Notes: generated from the sequence alone by a model not told the origin. 64,000 bases of DNA from Mesorhizobium sp. CU3 (GCF_006442965.1 NZ_VFWX01000003.1:285632-349631), one strand, 5' to 3'; shown: positions 25,473-35,476, numbered from the stretch's first letter. Numbers and translations are program-made.

Positions 25473-27005
25473 TCAGCGAGGCGCGCATATCGCCGAATCC
25501 CAACCGGCAAGTACAAGTCCGCTGCGCAATACGTCTCGATCTTCCGCACGCTCCATCCGGCTTTCAGCGACGATCTGCGCTATCGTGAGATCCGGCAACA
25601 GCGCGTGGCCCTCCTTGACGCAGGCGAGCGCTTTCTCGCCCTCACCCATCGCCGCATGGCATGTGGCCAATCGGGCCCATTGCCAGGCGCTCTTTCGTGG
25701 AAGACGTGCGAAAGACGCGGCAGCTTCCCGGTAGCGCCCGGCAATCAGCAGAGCTTCCCCGCGGTCGTGATAGTACCAACTCGGATGGATGGGGTTGAGC
25801 TGAATGGCCTTGTCTAGCAAATCCAGTCCCGCCTTGGCGTCGCCGCGCAAAGCCCGGAAATAACCAGTCTGGGCAAGGGTGTCGGCATCATACGGGTTGA
25901 GGTCGAGGGCGCGGGCGAAATGCTCCTCTGCGGAGTCGTATTGGTCTCGCCCGCGATAAAGGAGTGTCAGCGCCAAAATACGGTGACACCGCGCCTCGTC
26001 GGGGCTTAACGCGATGGCATGCAGCGAACGGTCTCGTGCCTGATCAAGTACCTCGCGCGGAGCATCTCCGTAACCAGCGATGATCACATCCGCAAGGGCG
26101 AGATAGGCGTGCGCGAGCCCAGAAAGAGGGTCGAGCTCAATTGCTCTGAGGAAATGGTCGCGTGCGGCATAGTTCACGCCCTCGCCATAGCTGCGCAACA
26201 ACTCTCTGCCGCGTAGAAAGTGAAGGTACGCTTCGATATTAGCCATTGGTGCGGCCACCGCGCCCCGCCGGATGACGGCGCTTTCGATGTTGGCGAGCAG
26301 TGCCATTGAGATTCGTTGTGCCACCAGCATCTGGAAGCTGAAGATATCGCCCTTGGTGAAACTAAAGCTCTGCCCCCAGGCTCGACGCCCGGAACTCGTC
26401 TCGAACAGTTCTATGCGGGCCGCGTACTCGGCTTGCGTGCTTTCGACGCTGCCCTCGGCGATGTAGTCGATCCCAAGACGCTGAGCGGTGGCGCGAAGCT
26501 CTTCCCCCGAATGTTGCGCCAGCGCGAAGGCGGAATGCCGCGCCAACACCGCGATTGTCTTGAAACAGGAGAGCGCGTTCGTGATCTCTTCAACCGCACC
26601 GTCGAAAAGTGCCTTACCCGCCGTATCGGCGGATTCGACACGAAACGGCAGTACAGCCACCATTGGCTCCGCGCGCAAGGCAGCCGGGGTTGGCGGCTGC
26701 AGCGCCTCAACCCGCGGCACTTGGAGCAGATAGCCACGACGTGGCACCGTTCGGATCAGAACCTGAGCCTCATCGCCGATCGATTTGCGAGCGTCGCGGA
26801 TCGACTGAGTAAGCGAATCTTCTGTAACGACGATCCCCCGCCAAACGGCTTCAAGCAATTCTTCCTTGCTCAGCACACGACCCGGATTTCGCGCCAGGTA
26901 CGTCAGCAACTCCAAGGTTTTGGGGCGTATCGGCACGATCTCGCCGTTGCGCCGGAGCGTACCCCGGTCGAGATCGAGAGTTGCGCTTCCGATCTGTAGC
27001 GCCAA
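25473..27005 (-). CDS. CadC-like winged-helix regulator with TPR domain
   Basis: A 510-residue protein. Residues about 1-100 form an OmpR/CadC-type winged helix (DLDRGTLRRNGEIVPIRPKTLELLTYLARNPGRVLSKEELLEAVW...TEDSLTQSIRDARKSIGD...LIRTVPRRGYLL). A FlgO/adenylate-cyclase-associated-like region (MVAVLPFRVES...IAEGSVESTQAEYAARIELFE) follows, then tetratricopeptide repeats at about 260-480 (NYAARDHFLRAIELDPLSGLAHAY, AEEHFARALDLNPYDADTLAQ). No membrane helix is evident, unlike CadC itself. Such one-component regulators are numerous in rhizobia; target genes unknown. No obvious operon partner. Confidence 0.85.
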   Translation of the reverse strand: MALQIGSATLDLDRGTLRRNGEIVPIRPKTLELLTYLARNPGRVLSKEELLEAVWRGIVVTEDSLTQSIRDARKSIGDEAQVLIRTVPRRGYLLQVPRVEALQPPTPAALRAEPMVAVLPFRVESADTAGKALFDGAVEEITNALSCFKTIAVLARHSAFALAQHSGEELRATAQRLGIDYIAEGSVESTQAEYAARIELFETSSGRRAWGQSFSFTKGDIFSFQMLVAQRISMALLANIESAVIRRGAVAAPMANIEAYLHFLRGRELLRSYGEGVNYAARDHFLRAIELDPLSGLAHAYLALADVIIAGYGDAPREVLDQARDRSLHAIALSPDEARCHRILALTLLYRGRDQYDSAEEHFARALDLNPYDADTLAQTGYFRALRGDAKAGLDLLDKAIQLNPIHPSWYYHDRGEALLIAGRYREAAASFARLPRKSAWQWARLATCHAAMGEGEKALACVKEGHALLPDLTIAQIVAESRMERAEDRDVLRSGLVLAGWDSAICAPR

Positions 27006-27068
27006 GCCCCTGCCCCGTCGACGCGCCTGATTGCGCGGCGATCATCCGAGCGACATTGGAGCTAAAAA

Positions 27069-27302
27069 TCAAGCTGGAAACGGTTTCCAGGTGGAAAAGA
27101 GGCAGGGAAGTCGCAACCACAGCCTTCCACGTGACGCGACCGGGGCGGATGGCTTGTCATTGGACACAGTCGTCTCGAGGTAGGCAAGCATCTCATTGCT
27201 TTCGCCCAAAACCGAGCCGGGGAAGCCCGTGGAAAGGAAGCGAAGCAGCTCTTCTCGTGCCAGTTCAGCGGGTGGAAACGGCCCTTCTGCCTTGATATGC
27301 AT
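27069..27302 (-). CDS. Possible small hypothetical protein
   Basis: A 77-codon frame starting MHIKAEGPFPPAELAREELL at 27302, preceded by a strong ribosome binding site (TGGAGGTATC-ATG). It continues RFLSTGFPGSVLGESNEMLAYLETTV. No family recognised. It lies between the CadC-like and LysR genes on the same strand. The ribosome binding site is the best evidence; the C-terminal 25 residues look less natural, so the true gene may be truncated. Confidence 0.4.
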   Translation of the reverse strand: MHIKAEGPFPPAELAREELLRFLSTGFPGSVLGESNEMLAYLETTVSNDKPSAPVASRGRLWLRLPCLFSTWKPFPA

Positions 27303-27589
27303 GATACCTCCAGGACGTGTGAGAGCGCATCTCCAGGCTGCAGGCCCAAGAATTGACTGGGCGCGGGCTCTTTGTCCTGAACGGTTGCTGATATTTTGCT
27401 GAATTCGACGATTTGGTCTGTTTTGCCGGCATGGGGAACGGAAACAGAATGGCAGCTCAAGGCTACGGAGACCTTGAAAAGGACGTTCAGGCCGCCCTTG
27501 GCCTTGTCGCTGCCTCTCCCCAAATCGGACACCGACTGAATCTCTCGGCAGAGGCGTCCGCAGCAGCAGCTTCTTGACTATGTTGCCGG

Positions 27590-28513
27590 CTATCCCCACA
27601 CCCGATGAATGGCCTCGAGGGCATGGGCGATGCTCGGATCGAGAGTGCGCGCGCTCAGGCAAACAAAACTGAGCGTTGTTTCAACTTTGACATCGGCGAT
27701 GACGAGGCCATTGGCCTGTTGTTCATGCAGGGCAATGGATTCGCGGCAGAGGCTGAGGCCGACGCCGGTTCGCACCATCGCAAGCATCGAGGCTTCCTGA
27801 TCAACAGATGCGACCACATTTTGCCTCACGCCGAGTTCGGCAAACAGTCGAGACAGCAGCCGGTTGTGGACTGACGCATGAGGGGTGCCGATCCAGGGCA
27901 AAGTAGCAAGGCTGGCCCAATCCTGGCCACGGATTACTCCCCCAAGCGACGGCGGCCCGACAACACGGTAGGTCAGCCGCGCCAGATCCTTGACATGAAA
28001 GAGCGGGTCCTGAACTCCAGCCGCGAGGCCGGCGCCGGCGTCAAAATCCTTGATGTCGCCAAGGAAGAACCCGGCATCCAACTCGTCCCGTTTCAGCATC
28101 TCTGGCACCTCGCCGCTCATGCCGTGGCGAAGCTCCGTTTCAATTCCAGGCCCGCTCTCGACCAGTGCCTTAAGAAAGGCGCCCAGCCGGGTGAATTCCG
28201 GGTCGATGATTGTGCCGATCCTCAGTTTGCCGCGAAGCTGCGTGGTCAGGTGTCCGGCGGTCTGGCTGAAATCCAAAAGCGAGGCGAGCACCTGCTCTGC
28301 CTTCCCCGCAAGCAGGGCGCCGTCCCGGGTGAGTTCCAAGCCGGTTGCGGTGCGGCGGAAAAGTGTGACGCCGGTGTCCTGCGCCAATCGTTTCAGCTGC
28401 AAACTGATTGCCGGCTGCGTGAGATGCAGTTGGTCGGCCGCACGGGTTACGTTTCCCTCGCGGGCAACGGTGACAAAAGCCTTCAATGTCCTCAAGTCGA
28501 GCGGTAGATGCAT
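27590..28513 (-). CDS. LysR-family transcriptional regulator
   Basis: A 307-residue regulator with the LysR winged helix-turn-helix at about 5-65 (DLRTLKAFVTVAREGNVTRAADQLHLTQPAISLQLKRL) and a two-lobed effector-binding domain (LRIGTIIDPEFTRLGAFL...GFFLGDIKDF...MVRTGVGLSLCRE). Start at 28513 (MHLPLDLRTL) chosen over 28543 because the family begins close to the helix-turn-helix. It is divergent from the GMC oxidoreductase gene, 175 bases away, the classic layout for a LysR regulator controlling the neighbouring catabolic genes in response to their substrate. That role is inferred. Confidence 0.92.
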   Translation of the reverse strand: MHLPLDLRTLKAFVTVAREGNVTRAADQLHLTQPAISLQLKRLAQDTGVTLFRRTATGLELTRDGALLAGKAEQVLASLLDFSQTAGHLTTQLRGKLRIGTIIDPEFTRLGAFLKALVESGPGIETELRHGMSGEVPEMLKRDELDAGFFLGDIKDFDAGAGLAAGVQDPLFHVKDLARLTYRVVGPPSLGGVIRGQDWASLATLPWIGTPHASVHNRLLSRLFAELGVRQNVVASVDQEASMLAMVRTGVGLSLCRESIALHEQQANGLVIADVKVETTLSFVCLSARTLDPSIAHALEAIHRVWG

Positions 28514-28688
28514 ATTAATCCAGCTTATAATGATGGGGGCCATTTGTCATTGGATTTTAGCCGTGGTGGGGGATTATCAGTTGTTCGGACTCAAGGAGGA
28601 GTGCGACAGTGAAGCTCCAAGCGAACTGGCCTTATAAAGCTTCGCCACAAATGCGATCCGGTCGCTGCCAGATCGAGGCCGCTCGTAG

Positions 28689-30383
28689 ATGACTTCTCGG
28701 CCTTCTTCGCAAACCAATCATACGTTCGACTATGTGGTCGTCGGTGCCGGTTCTGCCGGTTGCTTGCTCGCCAACCGGTTGAGCCGCGATCCCTCGAAGC
28801 GCGTCCTTCTGCTGGAGGCTGGCAAGAGGGACAACTATCCCTGGATCCACATCCCGGTGGGCTATCTCTACTGTATTGGAAATCCGCGGACGGATTGGCT
28901 CTACAACACCGAGCCCGAGGCCGGATTGAACGGACGGTCCTTGCGCTACCCGCGCGGCAAGACGCTCGGAGGCTGCTCCTCGATCAACGGCATGATCTAT
29001 ATGCGCGGTCAAGCCCGCGACTATGCCAATTGGGCGGCGCAGACCGGCGACGACGCCTGGTCATGGGCGAATGTCCTGCCGGACTTCAAGGCTCATGAAG
29101 ATCACTACCGTCTCGATGCGGGCGCCGATCCACGAACGGGTGGCAACAGCCGCTTTTCCGACATGCACGGACGTGGTGGGGAGTGGCGCATAGAGAAGCA
29201 GCGCCTGCGTTGGGAGATCCTGGAGGCCTTCGCGGAGGCGGCAGTCGAGGCGGGTATTCCACGATCAACCGATTTCAACAGCGGCGACAATGAAGGCGTG
29301 GGGTATTTCGAGGTCAATCAGAAATCTGGCTGGCGGTGGAATACGTCCAAGGCGTTTCTGCGTCCGGTACGCAACCGGGCCAATCTCGCTATCTGGACCG
29401 AAGCCCAGGTTGAAACGCTGCTTATCGAGCCCGGACCGCAAGGGCGAAAGCGCTGTGCCGGCGTTACCCTGAAGCGCGCCGGCAAGCAGATGACTGTGCG
29501 AGCCAATGCCGAGGTCATCCTGTCGGCCGGAGCTATCGGCTCGCCGCAGATCCTGCAATTGTCAGGCATCGGTCCGGCGGGGCTGCTGCAGCGGCACGGA
29601 ATCGCCGTGGAGCAGGACCTGCCGGGCGTTGGCGAAAACCTGCAAGACCATCTGCAGATACGGGCTGTGTTCAAGGTCAGTGGCGCAAAGACCCTCAACA
29701 CGCTGGCCAATAGCCTTTTCGGCAAGGCAATGATCGGTCTTGAGTATGCATTGCGCCGCAGTGGGCCCATGAGCATGTCACCGTCACAACTCGGCGCCTT
29801 CACACGCTCCGACAAGGACCAGCCGCACGCGAACTTGGAATATCATGTGCAGCCGCTCAGCCTGGACGCGTTTGGCGAACCTCTGCACACGGCGCCAGCA
29901 ATCACCGCAAGCGTCTGCAATCTTAATCCGACCAGCCGTGGCAGCGTGCGGATCCGCTCGAAAAGCGGCGGTGACGCGCCAGCGATCGCACCGAACTATC
30001 TCAGCACGGCGGAAGACCGCGCGATCGCCGCCCAAAGCATCCGGCAGATTCGCACCGTCATGGCGCAGCCTGCGCTTGCAAAATACAAACCCGTCGAATG
30101 GAAGCCAGGCGTCGGGTTCCAGAGCGACGCGGAGCTCGCAAAACTTGCGGGCGATATCGCCAACACCATTTTCCATCCGGTCGGCACGACCAAAATGGGG
30201 CATGACGGCGACGCGATGGCCGTAGTCGACAGCCGGTTGCGCGTCAGGGGCATACAATGTCTACGCGTCGTAGACGCCGGCATCATGCCGAGCATTACCA
30301 GCGGAAACACCAATGCCCCGACCCTGATGATCGCCGAAAAGGCGGCGCGCCTGATCCTTCGGGAGGCGCAGGGGAACGCATGA
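28689..30383 (+). CDS. GMC-family FAD-dependent oxidoreductase (choline/alcohol dehydrogenase-like)
   Basis: A 564-residue flavoprotein. The ADP-binding motif is in YVVVGAGSAGCLLANRLS (about 14-31), followed by a family signature in YPRGKTLGGCSSINGMIYMR (about 91-110). The second GMC motif is in VILSAGAIGSPQILQLSGIG, and the C-terminal active-site region in NTIFHPVGTTKMGHDG and GNTNAPTLMIAEKAA. It oxidises an alcohol to an aldehyde; the substrate cannot be told. Its stop overlaps the CoA-transferase start (ATGA), so oxidation and CoA transfer are probably steps of one pathway controlled by the divergent LysR gene. Confidence 0.93.
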   Translation: MTSRPSSQTNHTFDYVVVGAGSAGCLLANRLSRDPSKRVLLLEAGKRDNYPWIHIPVGYLYCIGNPRTDWLYNTEPEAGLNGRSLRYPRGKTLGGCSSINGMIYMRGQARDYANWAAQTGDDAWSWANVLPDFKAHEDHYRLDAGADPRTGGNSRFSDMHGRGGEWRIEKQRLRWEILEAFAEAAVEAGIPRSTDFNSGDNEGVGYFEVNQKSGWRWNTSKAFLRPVRNRANLAIWTEAQVETLLIEPGPQGRKRCAGVTLKRAGKQMTVRANAEVILSAGAIGSPQILQLSGIGPAGLLQRHGIAVEQDLPGVGENLQDHLQIRAVFKVSGAKTLNTLANSLFGKAMIGLEYALRRSGPMSMSPSQLGAFTRSDKDQPHANLEYHVQPLSLDAFGEPLHTAPAITASVCNLNPTSRGSVRIRSKSGGDAPAIAPNYLSTAEDRAIAAQSIRQIRTVMAQPALAKYKPVEWKPGVGFQSDAELAKLAGDIANTIFHPVGTTKMGHDGDAMAVVDSRLRVRGIQCLRVVDAGIMPSITSGNTNAPTLMIAEKAARLILREAQGNA

Positions 30384-32932
30384 CAACGACTTCCGGCCTA
30401 TCCCAAGCAATCGACGAAGCGAAACAGATGCAACGTTCGACCCTTCCGCTTCGCGGCATCAAGGTCGTCGACTTCGGCCAGTACATCGCCGGACCGGCCG
30501 TGGCGATGATCCTTGGCGATCTCGGCGCCACGGTCGTGCATGTCGATCCGCCATCGGGCCCTCTGTGGGACAGCCCCGCCAACGCCACGCTCAACCGAAA
30601 CAAGCTCATCGTCTCCATCGATTTGAAGACGACAGAAGGACAAGCGCAAGCGCGCTCCCTGATCGAGCGAGCTGACATCGTTGTAGAGAATTTTCGTCCA
30701 GGCGTACTCAGCCGCCTTGGCGTCGATTTCGCTGCCCTACGCCAGGCGCGGCCAGAGCTGATCACCGTCTCGATCCCCGGCTTTGCTTCAAACGATCAGC
30801 TGCGTCGCGAGTGGCGGGCTTTCGAATCCGTCATCGCCGCGTCCTCGGGTGTCTTCACAGATATGGGGCTCAACCGTGTCTTGATGGGCGTCAATCCTTC
30901 CTTCTCGCCCCTTCCGCTGGCCTCCGCCTATGGCACGATGCTCGCCGCGTCAGCGATCGTATTGGCGCTTCAGGCGCGCGAACGAACTGGAACCGGCGAC
31001 CAGATCGAGGTGCCGCTCGCCTGCGCGGTCATGGAAGGACTTGCCTACAACTCGATCAAGATCGATGGCTATCCGCTCCGCTACAAGACCCAGCGGGAAA
31101 GCGAGATCGAGCGCAGACGTGCCGAAGGCTTGCCGATGGACCTCTCCTATGAGGCCTTGCAGGAACTGCTCGACCCGTTCTACCGCAGCTACGAATGCAA
31201 GGATGGACGCAAGTTCTATGTGGTTTGTCCGAGCCATAAAAATCACGCCAAGCGCTGCCTGCAGACCCTCGGTCTCTATGACGAACTCGTAGCGGAAGGA
31301 TTGAGGGAAGAATTCGACACTTACCTGCCGGTCAGTGAATGGACTTCCGATGTCTCGCTTGGCGTCTACCCGTTGCCGAAATACTGGGCCGACAAGATCG
31401 CGGCACGCATGAAGGCGGTTTTCCTGACCCGAACCGCCAAGGAATGGGAGCGCATCTTTGGCAAAGGGCAGTTTCCCGGCGCGCCGCAGCGTTGGCTGCA
31501 AGAATGGATCAGTGACGATCACGCCGAATGCGCCGGCCTGATGATCGAGGTGGACGATCCCGTTTACGGACGCATGATCCAGCCTGGCCCGATGGCCTGG
31601 CTCGAAGAGAGCGGCGAGGTCATGCTGAGCCCGACGCCGCGGCGTTGGGTCGGCTTCGACGAGGCGATCGCGGCGTTGCCCGCGTTTCCAGCAAAACCGC
31701 GTTCAGCTCCGTCCGCCGGCGCACAGGCAGGATGGCTAGACGGTCTGCGGGTCCTCGATCTCTGCAATGTCATTGCCGGCCCGCATTCGGCTTCCTATCT
31801 CGCCCGCTTCGGAGCGGAAGTCATCAAGATCGACCCGGCGCGGCCGCTTTATGATTGCTGGAACACAGTCATTTTCGGAATGACCCACATGCGCGGAAAG
31901 CGCTCGGTGCTTGCCGATATTGGTTCGCCCGACGGCCGCGCTGTCTTCGAAGCGCTGATCAAGTCAGTCGACGTCATCGTCTGGAATGCGACCGAGCGGC
32001 AAGTCAGGGACAAGGGGCTCGACGTCGACGGTCTCAAGGCACTCAATCCGGACGCGATCTTTTGCCAGCTCGATTGCTTCGGCGGCGTGCGCCGTGGACC
32101 ACGAACCGACTATCTCGGTTATGACGACCTGGTGCAGGCGGCCACTGGCATCATGCTGCGATTTGGCGGCTCGATGGAAACGCCTGAGGAACACGCCCAT
32201 GTCGGCACCATCGACGTGATGTGCGGGTTCGGCGCAGCGCTCGCCATCGGGGCGGCCCTCTATCAGAAGTCCAGCACCGGGCGCGTCGGGCGAGCGCGGA
32301 CCTCGCTTTCCGCACTGAGCGGTCTCGCGCAGATGCCGTTCTGTTACGACTACCGCGGTCGCCAGCCATTCAACGAAGCTGCCGGGCCCCAGGTCAAGGG
32401 CAATGACGCCCTCACCCATGTCTACAATTCAGCAGCCGGCGGAAGCCTTCTGCTGAGTGCTTCGGAGGCGGACATCCCGCGCCTGGCTGAAGTGGAGGGG
32501 CTTGAGGGCATCGCTCAAGCGCCAAAGGAAGACCGTGTACACTACCTGACCGGCGCGTTCATAAAGGACGCTGCCGAGACATGGCTTGCCCGTCTCAGGG
32601 CTGCCGATGTAGGAGCAGCTATCTGCGAAAACATCGAAACCATAAGATCAGGAAATTCACGCCTGGCGGACACCGCTCCGGGGACAGCCAATGGCAGCTA
32701 TTCGTTCTCGGTCTATTCCAATCACCCGAGCGGACATGTCGTGACGCAGCTTGATCCGTACGCGATCCGCCCGGCGGTCGGAAAGGTCTACGCCTTGCCG
32801 CCGGCAGAGAAATATGGCGCTTCGACGCGCGTCGTGCTGACTTCGCTTGGCTACTGCGAGACACAGATCGAAGTCCTGCTATCTGGAGGAGCAATCAGCG
32901 AGAGCTGGAGCCGCGAATATCTGCCCGGTTGA
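30380..32932 (+). CDS. Double-domain family III CoA-transferase (CaiB/BaiF type)
   Basis: An 850-residue protein containing two CaiB/BaiF repeats. The first, about 15-440, begins LPLRGIKVVDFGQYIAGPAVAMILGDLGATVVHVDPP and has ADIVVENFRPGVLSRLG. The second, from about 450, begins LDGLRVLDLCNVIAGPHSAS and has RFGAEVIKIDPA, KSVDVIVWNATERQV, DAIFCQLDCFGG. Family III enzymes move CoA between carboxylic acids and usually work as interlinked dimers of about 400 residues, so a tandem fusion could form the dimer within one chain. Start at 30380 by ATGA overlap with the GMC gene; the longer frame to 30257 lies inside that gene. Substrate unknown. Confidence 0.9.
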   Translation: MTTTSGLSQAIDEAKQMQRSTLPLRGIKVVDFGQYIAGPAVAMILGDLGATVVHVDPPSGPLWDSPANATLNRNKLIVSIDLKTTEGQAQARSLIERADIVVENFRPGVLSRLGVDFAALRQARPELITVSIPGFASNDQLRREWRAFESVIAASSGVFTDMGLNRVLMGVNPSFSPLPLASAYGTMLAASAIVLALQARERTGTGDQIEVPLACAVMEGLAYNSIKIDGYPLRYKTQRESEIERRRAEGLPMDLSYEALQELLDPFYRSYECKDGRKFYVVCPSHKNHAKRCLQTLGLYDELVAEGLREEFDTYLPVSEWTSDVSLGVYPLPKYWADKIAARMKAVFLTRTAKEWERIFGKGQFPGAPQRWLQEWISDDHAECAGLMIEVDDPVYGRMIQPGPMAWLEESGEVMLSPTPRRWVGFDEAIAALPAFPAKPRSAPSAGAQAGWLDGLRVLDLCNVIAGPHSASYLARFGAEVIKIDPARPLYDCWNTVIFGMTHMRGKRSVLADIGSPDGRAVFEALIKSVDVIVWNATERQVRDKGLDVDGLKALNPDAIFCQLDCFGGVRRGPRTDYLGYDDLVQAATGIMLRFGGSMETPEEHAHVGTIDVMCGFGAALAIGAALYQKSSTGRVGRARTSLSALSGLAQMPFCYDYRGRQPFNEAAGPQVKGNDALTHVYNSAAGGSLLLSASEADIPRLAEVEGLEGIAQAPKEDRVHYLTGAFIKDAAETWLARLRAADVGAAICENIETIRSGNSRLADTAPGTANGSYSFSVYSNHPSGHVVTQLDPYAIRPAVGKVYALPPAEKYGASTRVVLTSLGYCETQIEVLLSGGAISESWSREYLPG

Positions 32933-33024
32933 GAGCCGATACCTCAGAAATTTTGCCGCAGCGGGATCGAGTTCGAACCCCGACCGTTGAAGCCCTACGC
33001 TTACCGCAAGGCACAGGGAAGTTC

Positions 33025-33357
33025 ATGAAGGCGAACGAGGCCTTGATCGCTTGGAGCGGCTTGGACGACGAAACGCCAGCGCGCGGCCATGTCGCCATTG
33101 GCCGCATGATTGGCGAGGGCCAGGTTGACTGGGTCATCGGCTACGCGAGTGCCGCAGGTCATCGCATCGTTGCCAAGCGTCACATGCGCGGGGCGCACAG
33201 CCTTGTTGGTCTGTTCAGGGATTTCCACTATCTGGTTGTTGACGAGCGCTTGGACCCTGAAAAGGTCCACAGGGCGTTTCTCGCCATAGATGAATATGCG
33301 GAACTTTTCGGACAAGGCCCATTTGACCCACAGGCCAAAAGCGGGCCGGCGATCTGA
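33025..33357 (+). CDS. Conserved hypothetical protein
   Basis: A 110-residue soluble protein beginning MKANEALIAWSGLDDETPAR. It has the motifs HVAIGRMIGEGQVDWVIGYAS, IVAKRHMRGAHSLVGLFRDF and VDERLDPEKVHRAFLAIDEY, which read like a well-ordered alpha/beta protein. I recognise it only as a rhizobial hypothetical. GGGAAG precedes the chosen ATG at 33025; the frame is open back to 32929, overlapping the CoA-transferase stop. Bases 33358-33821 hold no supported gene. Confidence 0.6.
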   Translation: MKANEALIAWSGLDDETPARGHVAIGRMIGEGQVDWVIGYASAAGHRIVAKRHMRGAHSLVGLFRDFHYLVVDERLDPEKVHRAFLAIDEYAELFGQGPFDPQAKSGPAI

Positions 33358-33821
33358 TCGGTAACACCGGCCGCATCATGCGCATGCGACAGGCGAGCAA
33401 ACCGACGACGTGCAGGAAGAACGAAGCGCGCTCGCTCCGCCATAGCCGGTAAATGCGGCAAGGCGCGGGGTGAGAAAACAAAGCCCGAAAGAGATGGAAA
33501 GAAATTGCCGCCAGCACGGCGAAGGCCAGATGGCAAATCAACGCTGGTCCTTCTGAAGAAGACGATTCCTAGTTGCTCTCGTCGACCGTCCCCTTTTTGT
33601 GAAGCAGTGCGGAAAGCCGCAAAGCCGCGGGCGCGCCCAACCTCCCTGTTCGATGGAAGATGTTTGCGAGGAGATGGAAGCCCTTGCGCGCCGAAGCCCA
33701 GCAAGCGTGGACTCTTTAAACAGCACTTGAACGGCGTGATAGGGACTTTGGTCGCATTGCGAATCTTGCGACCAGCAGGCAAATTGTATTTGCGTATACT
33801 CACCCTCTGGGTTGCTTCGCT

Positions 33822-34004
33822 ATGGACATCCCAAGCAAGCTGGAAAATCTAAGTTTCGCGCGCTCCATGCTCCGTGAGCTCGCGCGTCGTACCGACGCCG
33901 CCGACGAGAAACTCCTGACATATTTGATTGAGATGGCGTCTGCTGAAGCCGACGATCGCATAGAGGCATTGAGCCAGGGACAAGCGTCACGCGAGCGCTT
34001 CTAA
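33822..34004 (+). CDS. Small conserved hypothetical protein (family A, copy 1)
   Basis: A 60-residue helical protein (MDIPSKLENLSFARSMLREL, then LLTYLIEMASAEADDRIEAL). It is a paralogue of the gene at 54267: both share E-N-L-x-F-A-x-S, then LLTYLI-[ED]-MA and a charged end. Function unknown. Bases 34005-34314 hold nothing I can support. Confidence 0.6.
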   Translation: MDIPSKLENLSFARSMLRELARRTDAADEKLLTYLIEMASAEADDRIEALSQGQASRERF

Positions 34005-34314
34005 GTTCAAACCGAGACACCCGGCTCGGCGCAGTTGAAACGTCTGATTTGGTCGCCCGCAATGTCTTCTGTTGGGCCAGAGCTAAGCGCATCTCTACGC
34101 CGGCATTGAGCGCGAAGCTGCCGTCCAGAACCGATGCCTCCTAGACGGTCCGGACCTTAATCATGGCGGTCAGAATGGCGTGTTCCATCTTGATAATGGC
34201 CGCATTGAGAAACTTAATAGAGATCAAAGGGACAGTGCCCGCGTACATACGCCAGGGTCCACCCTGCCTCACTGGGCGGCAGTACATGACCGCCGCCCAT
34301 GGGACGCTTACAGA

Positions 34315-34599
34315 TCAAAGATGAGATGGCCACCCGGCAGATGTCGGCATCGGCATCATTCCGTCTTCGACCAGAATGTCTTTCCTCTTGGCGAACTGAA
34401 CGAAAATGCCCCGGGCAGTCTCGGGGTCGATCTCACCGGCCAATGCAGCTTTGCAGGCGCGGATCGCAGCCTTCTGTTCGGGACTGTTCCCGCACCAGTC
34501 CGTGACGAACTGGTAGGCATCCACCACGGAGTTCAACTGCCGAGGGAAGCCAAGTCCGACCCATACGCGGACTGGCTTTTCGAAAGGTTGGGAAAGCAT
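34315..34599 (-). CDS. DUF982 family protein
   Basis: A 94-residue DUF982 protein (MLSQPFEKPVRVWVGLGFPR, VVDAYQFVTDWC, AIRACKAALAGEIDPETARGIFVQFAKR). DUF982 proteins are small, largely Rhizobiales-specific and of unknown function. GGAGGAAAACG precedes the ATG. It ends close to, and on the same strand as, a second DUF982 gene at 34622. Confidence 0.8.
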   Translation of the reverse strand: MLSQPFEKPVRVWVGLGFPRQLNSVVDAYQFVTDWCGNSPEQKAAIRACKAALAGEIDPETARGIFVQFAKRKDILVEDGMMPMPTSAGWPSHL

Positions 34600-34621
34600 C
34601 GTTTTCCTCCTCTCCTAGCGA

Positions 34622-34927
34622 TCAGGCGGCCACTCCGCCGGTGTGACCGGCCTTTGCGCCGACCATCCAGGGCACCGTTGTAGAGACATCCTCGAGTATC
34701 TTTGCGGAACGGGCGAACCCTTCGAGCGCGTCACGTGCGATCGTCGACGGAATGTGCCCATCGAAGGCTCGACGGCAGGCTCGCTTGGCAGTTTCATAGA
34801 TCACGCCGCGCCGGTTGCGAGGCCATTTGTCCAGAAAATCGAATGCATCCTCCAGACATGATATTTCTTGAACGAGGCCTTCCGCGACTCTCACGAACAC
34901 GGGGCTGTCGAATGTCCTATCGCTCAT
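34622..34927 (-). CDS. DUF982 family protein
   Basis: A 101-residue DUF982 protein (MSDRTFDSPVFVRVAEGLVQ, LEDAFDFLDKWPRNRRGVIY, ARDALEGFARSAKI). TTGGAGGTTAAG gives an excellent ribosome binding site before the ATG at 34927. It lies 22 bases upstream of the other minus-strand DUF982 gene, so the two may be an operon. Bases 34928-35476 carry no gene I can support. Confidence 0.85.
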   Translation of the reverse strand: MSDRTFDSPVFVRVAEGLVQEISCLEDAFDFLDKWPRNRRGVIYETAKRACRRAFDGHIPSTIARDALEGFARSAKILEDVSTTVPWMVGAKAGHTGGVAA

Positions 34928-35476
34928 CTTAACCTCCAATTCTTCGAACGATTTCAGACAGTTGAGGAATGGTCGCTTCAAATTGAGGCGACCGCGAAAA
35001 TATATGTGGGAGCCCATTTTCGCCGTCAAGACCCACCTGCAGGCATTTTCACTGCTCGTGGCAACGCCAAATTGAACCATAGCTCCTACGCAAAGCCGGC
35101 CATCCGCGGTTACATGCCATGCAGCCATGCGGCAAGGTTGGCTTCACTGGGGCGATATCGCCGTTATTTTCGTCGCCTCTGCTCCATGGAAAGGCACTTA
35201 AGTGACATGCCGGGCGCAGGACGTGGCATTCCCGCATGCTCTTCGGCCTGGCCAGACAGTCGGCCTGTTGTGAAGTCCGTGGGAGAGGCCGGGACATCGT
35301 TGAAATAGGCGCCGACGACAACCGCGAAGGGCCGGCAGCTTGGCTCGCTTGCTCTCTTGAAATGGAAATGGACGCCTCCAATATTTTCCTCCGTGCCGAA
35401 GGCGCCGGCCAATCTGGATCAGGCGCTCGGCCGCAAGCGAGACATTTGCTGTTTAGCGGTCAGAAGGGAGGTTGCT

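Noticed and set aside
27062..27532. 156-codon minus-strand frame starting GTG between the CadC-like and LysR genes
   Set aside because: First half looks somewhat protein-like, but there is no ribosome binding site and the second half is the shadow of the frame at 27069-27302.
32960..32990. GTTCGAACCCC motif suggesting a tRNA T-arm
   Set aside because: No acceptor stem or other arms can be folded around it, and it overlaps the start of a coding frame.
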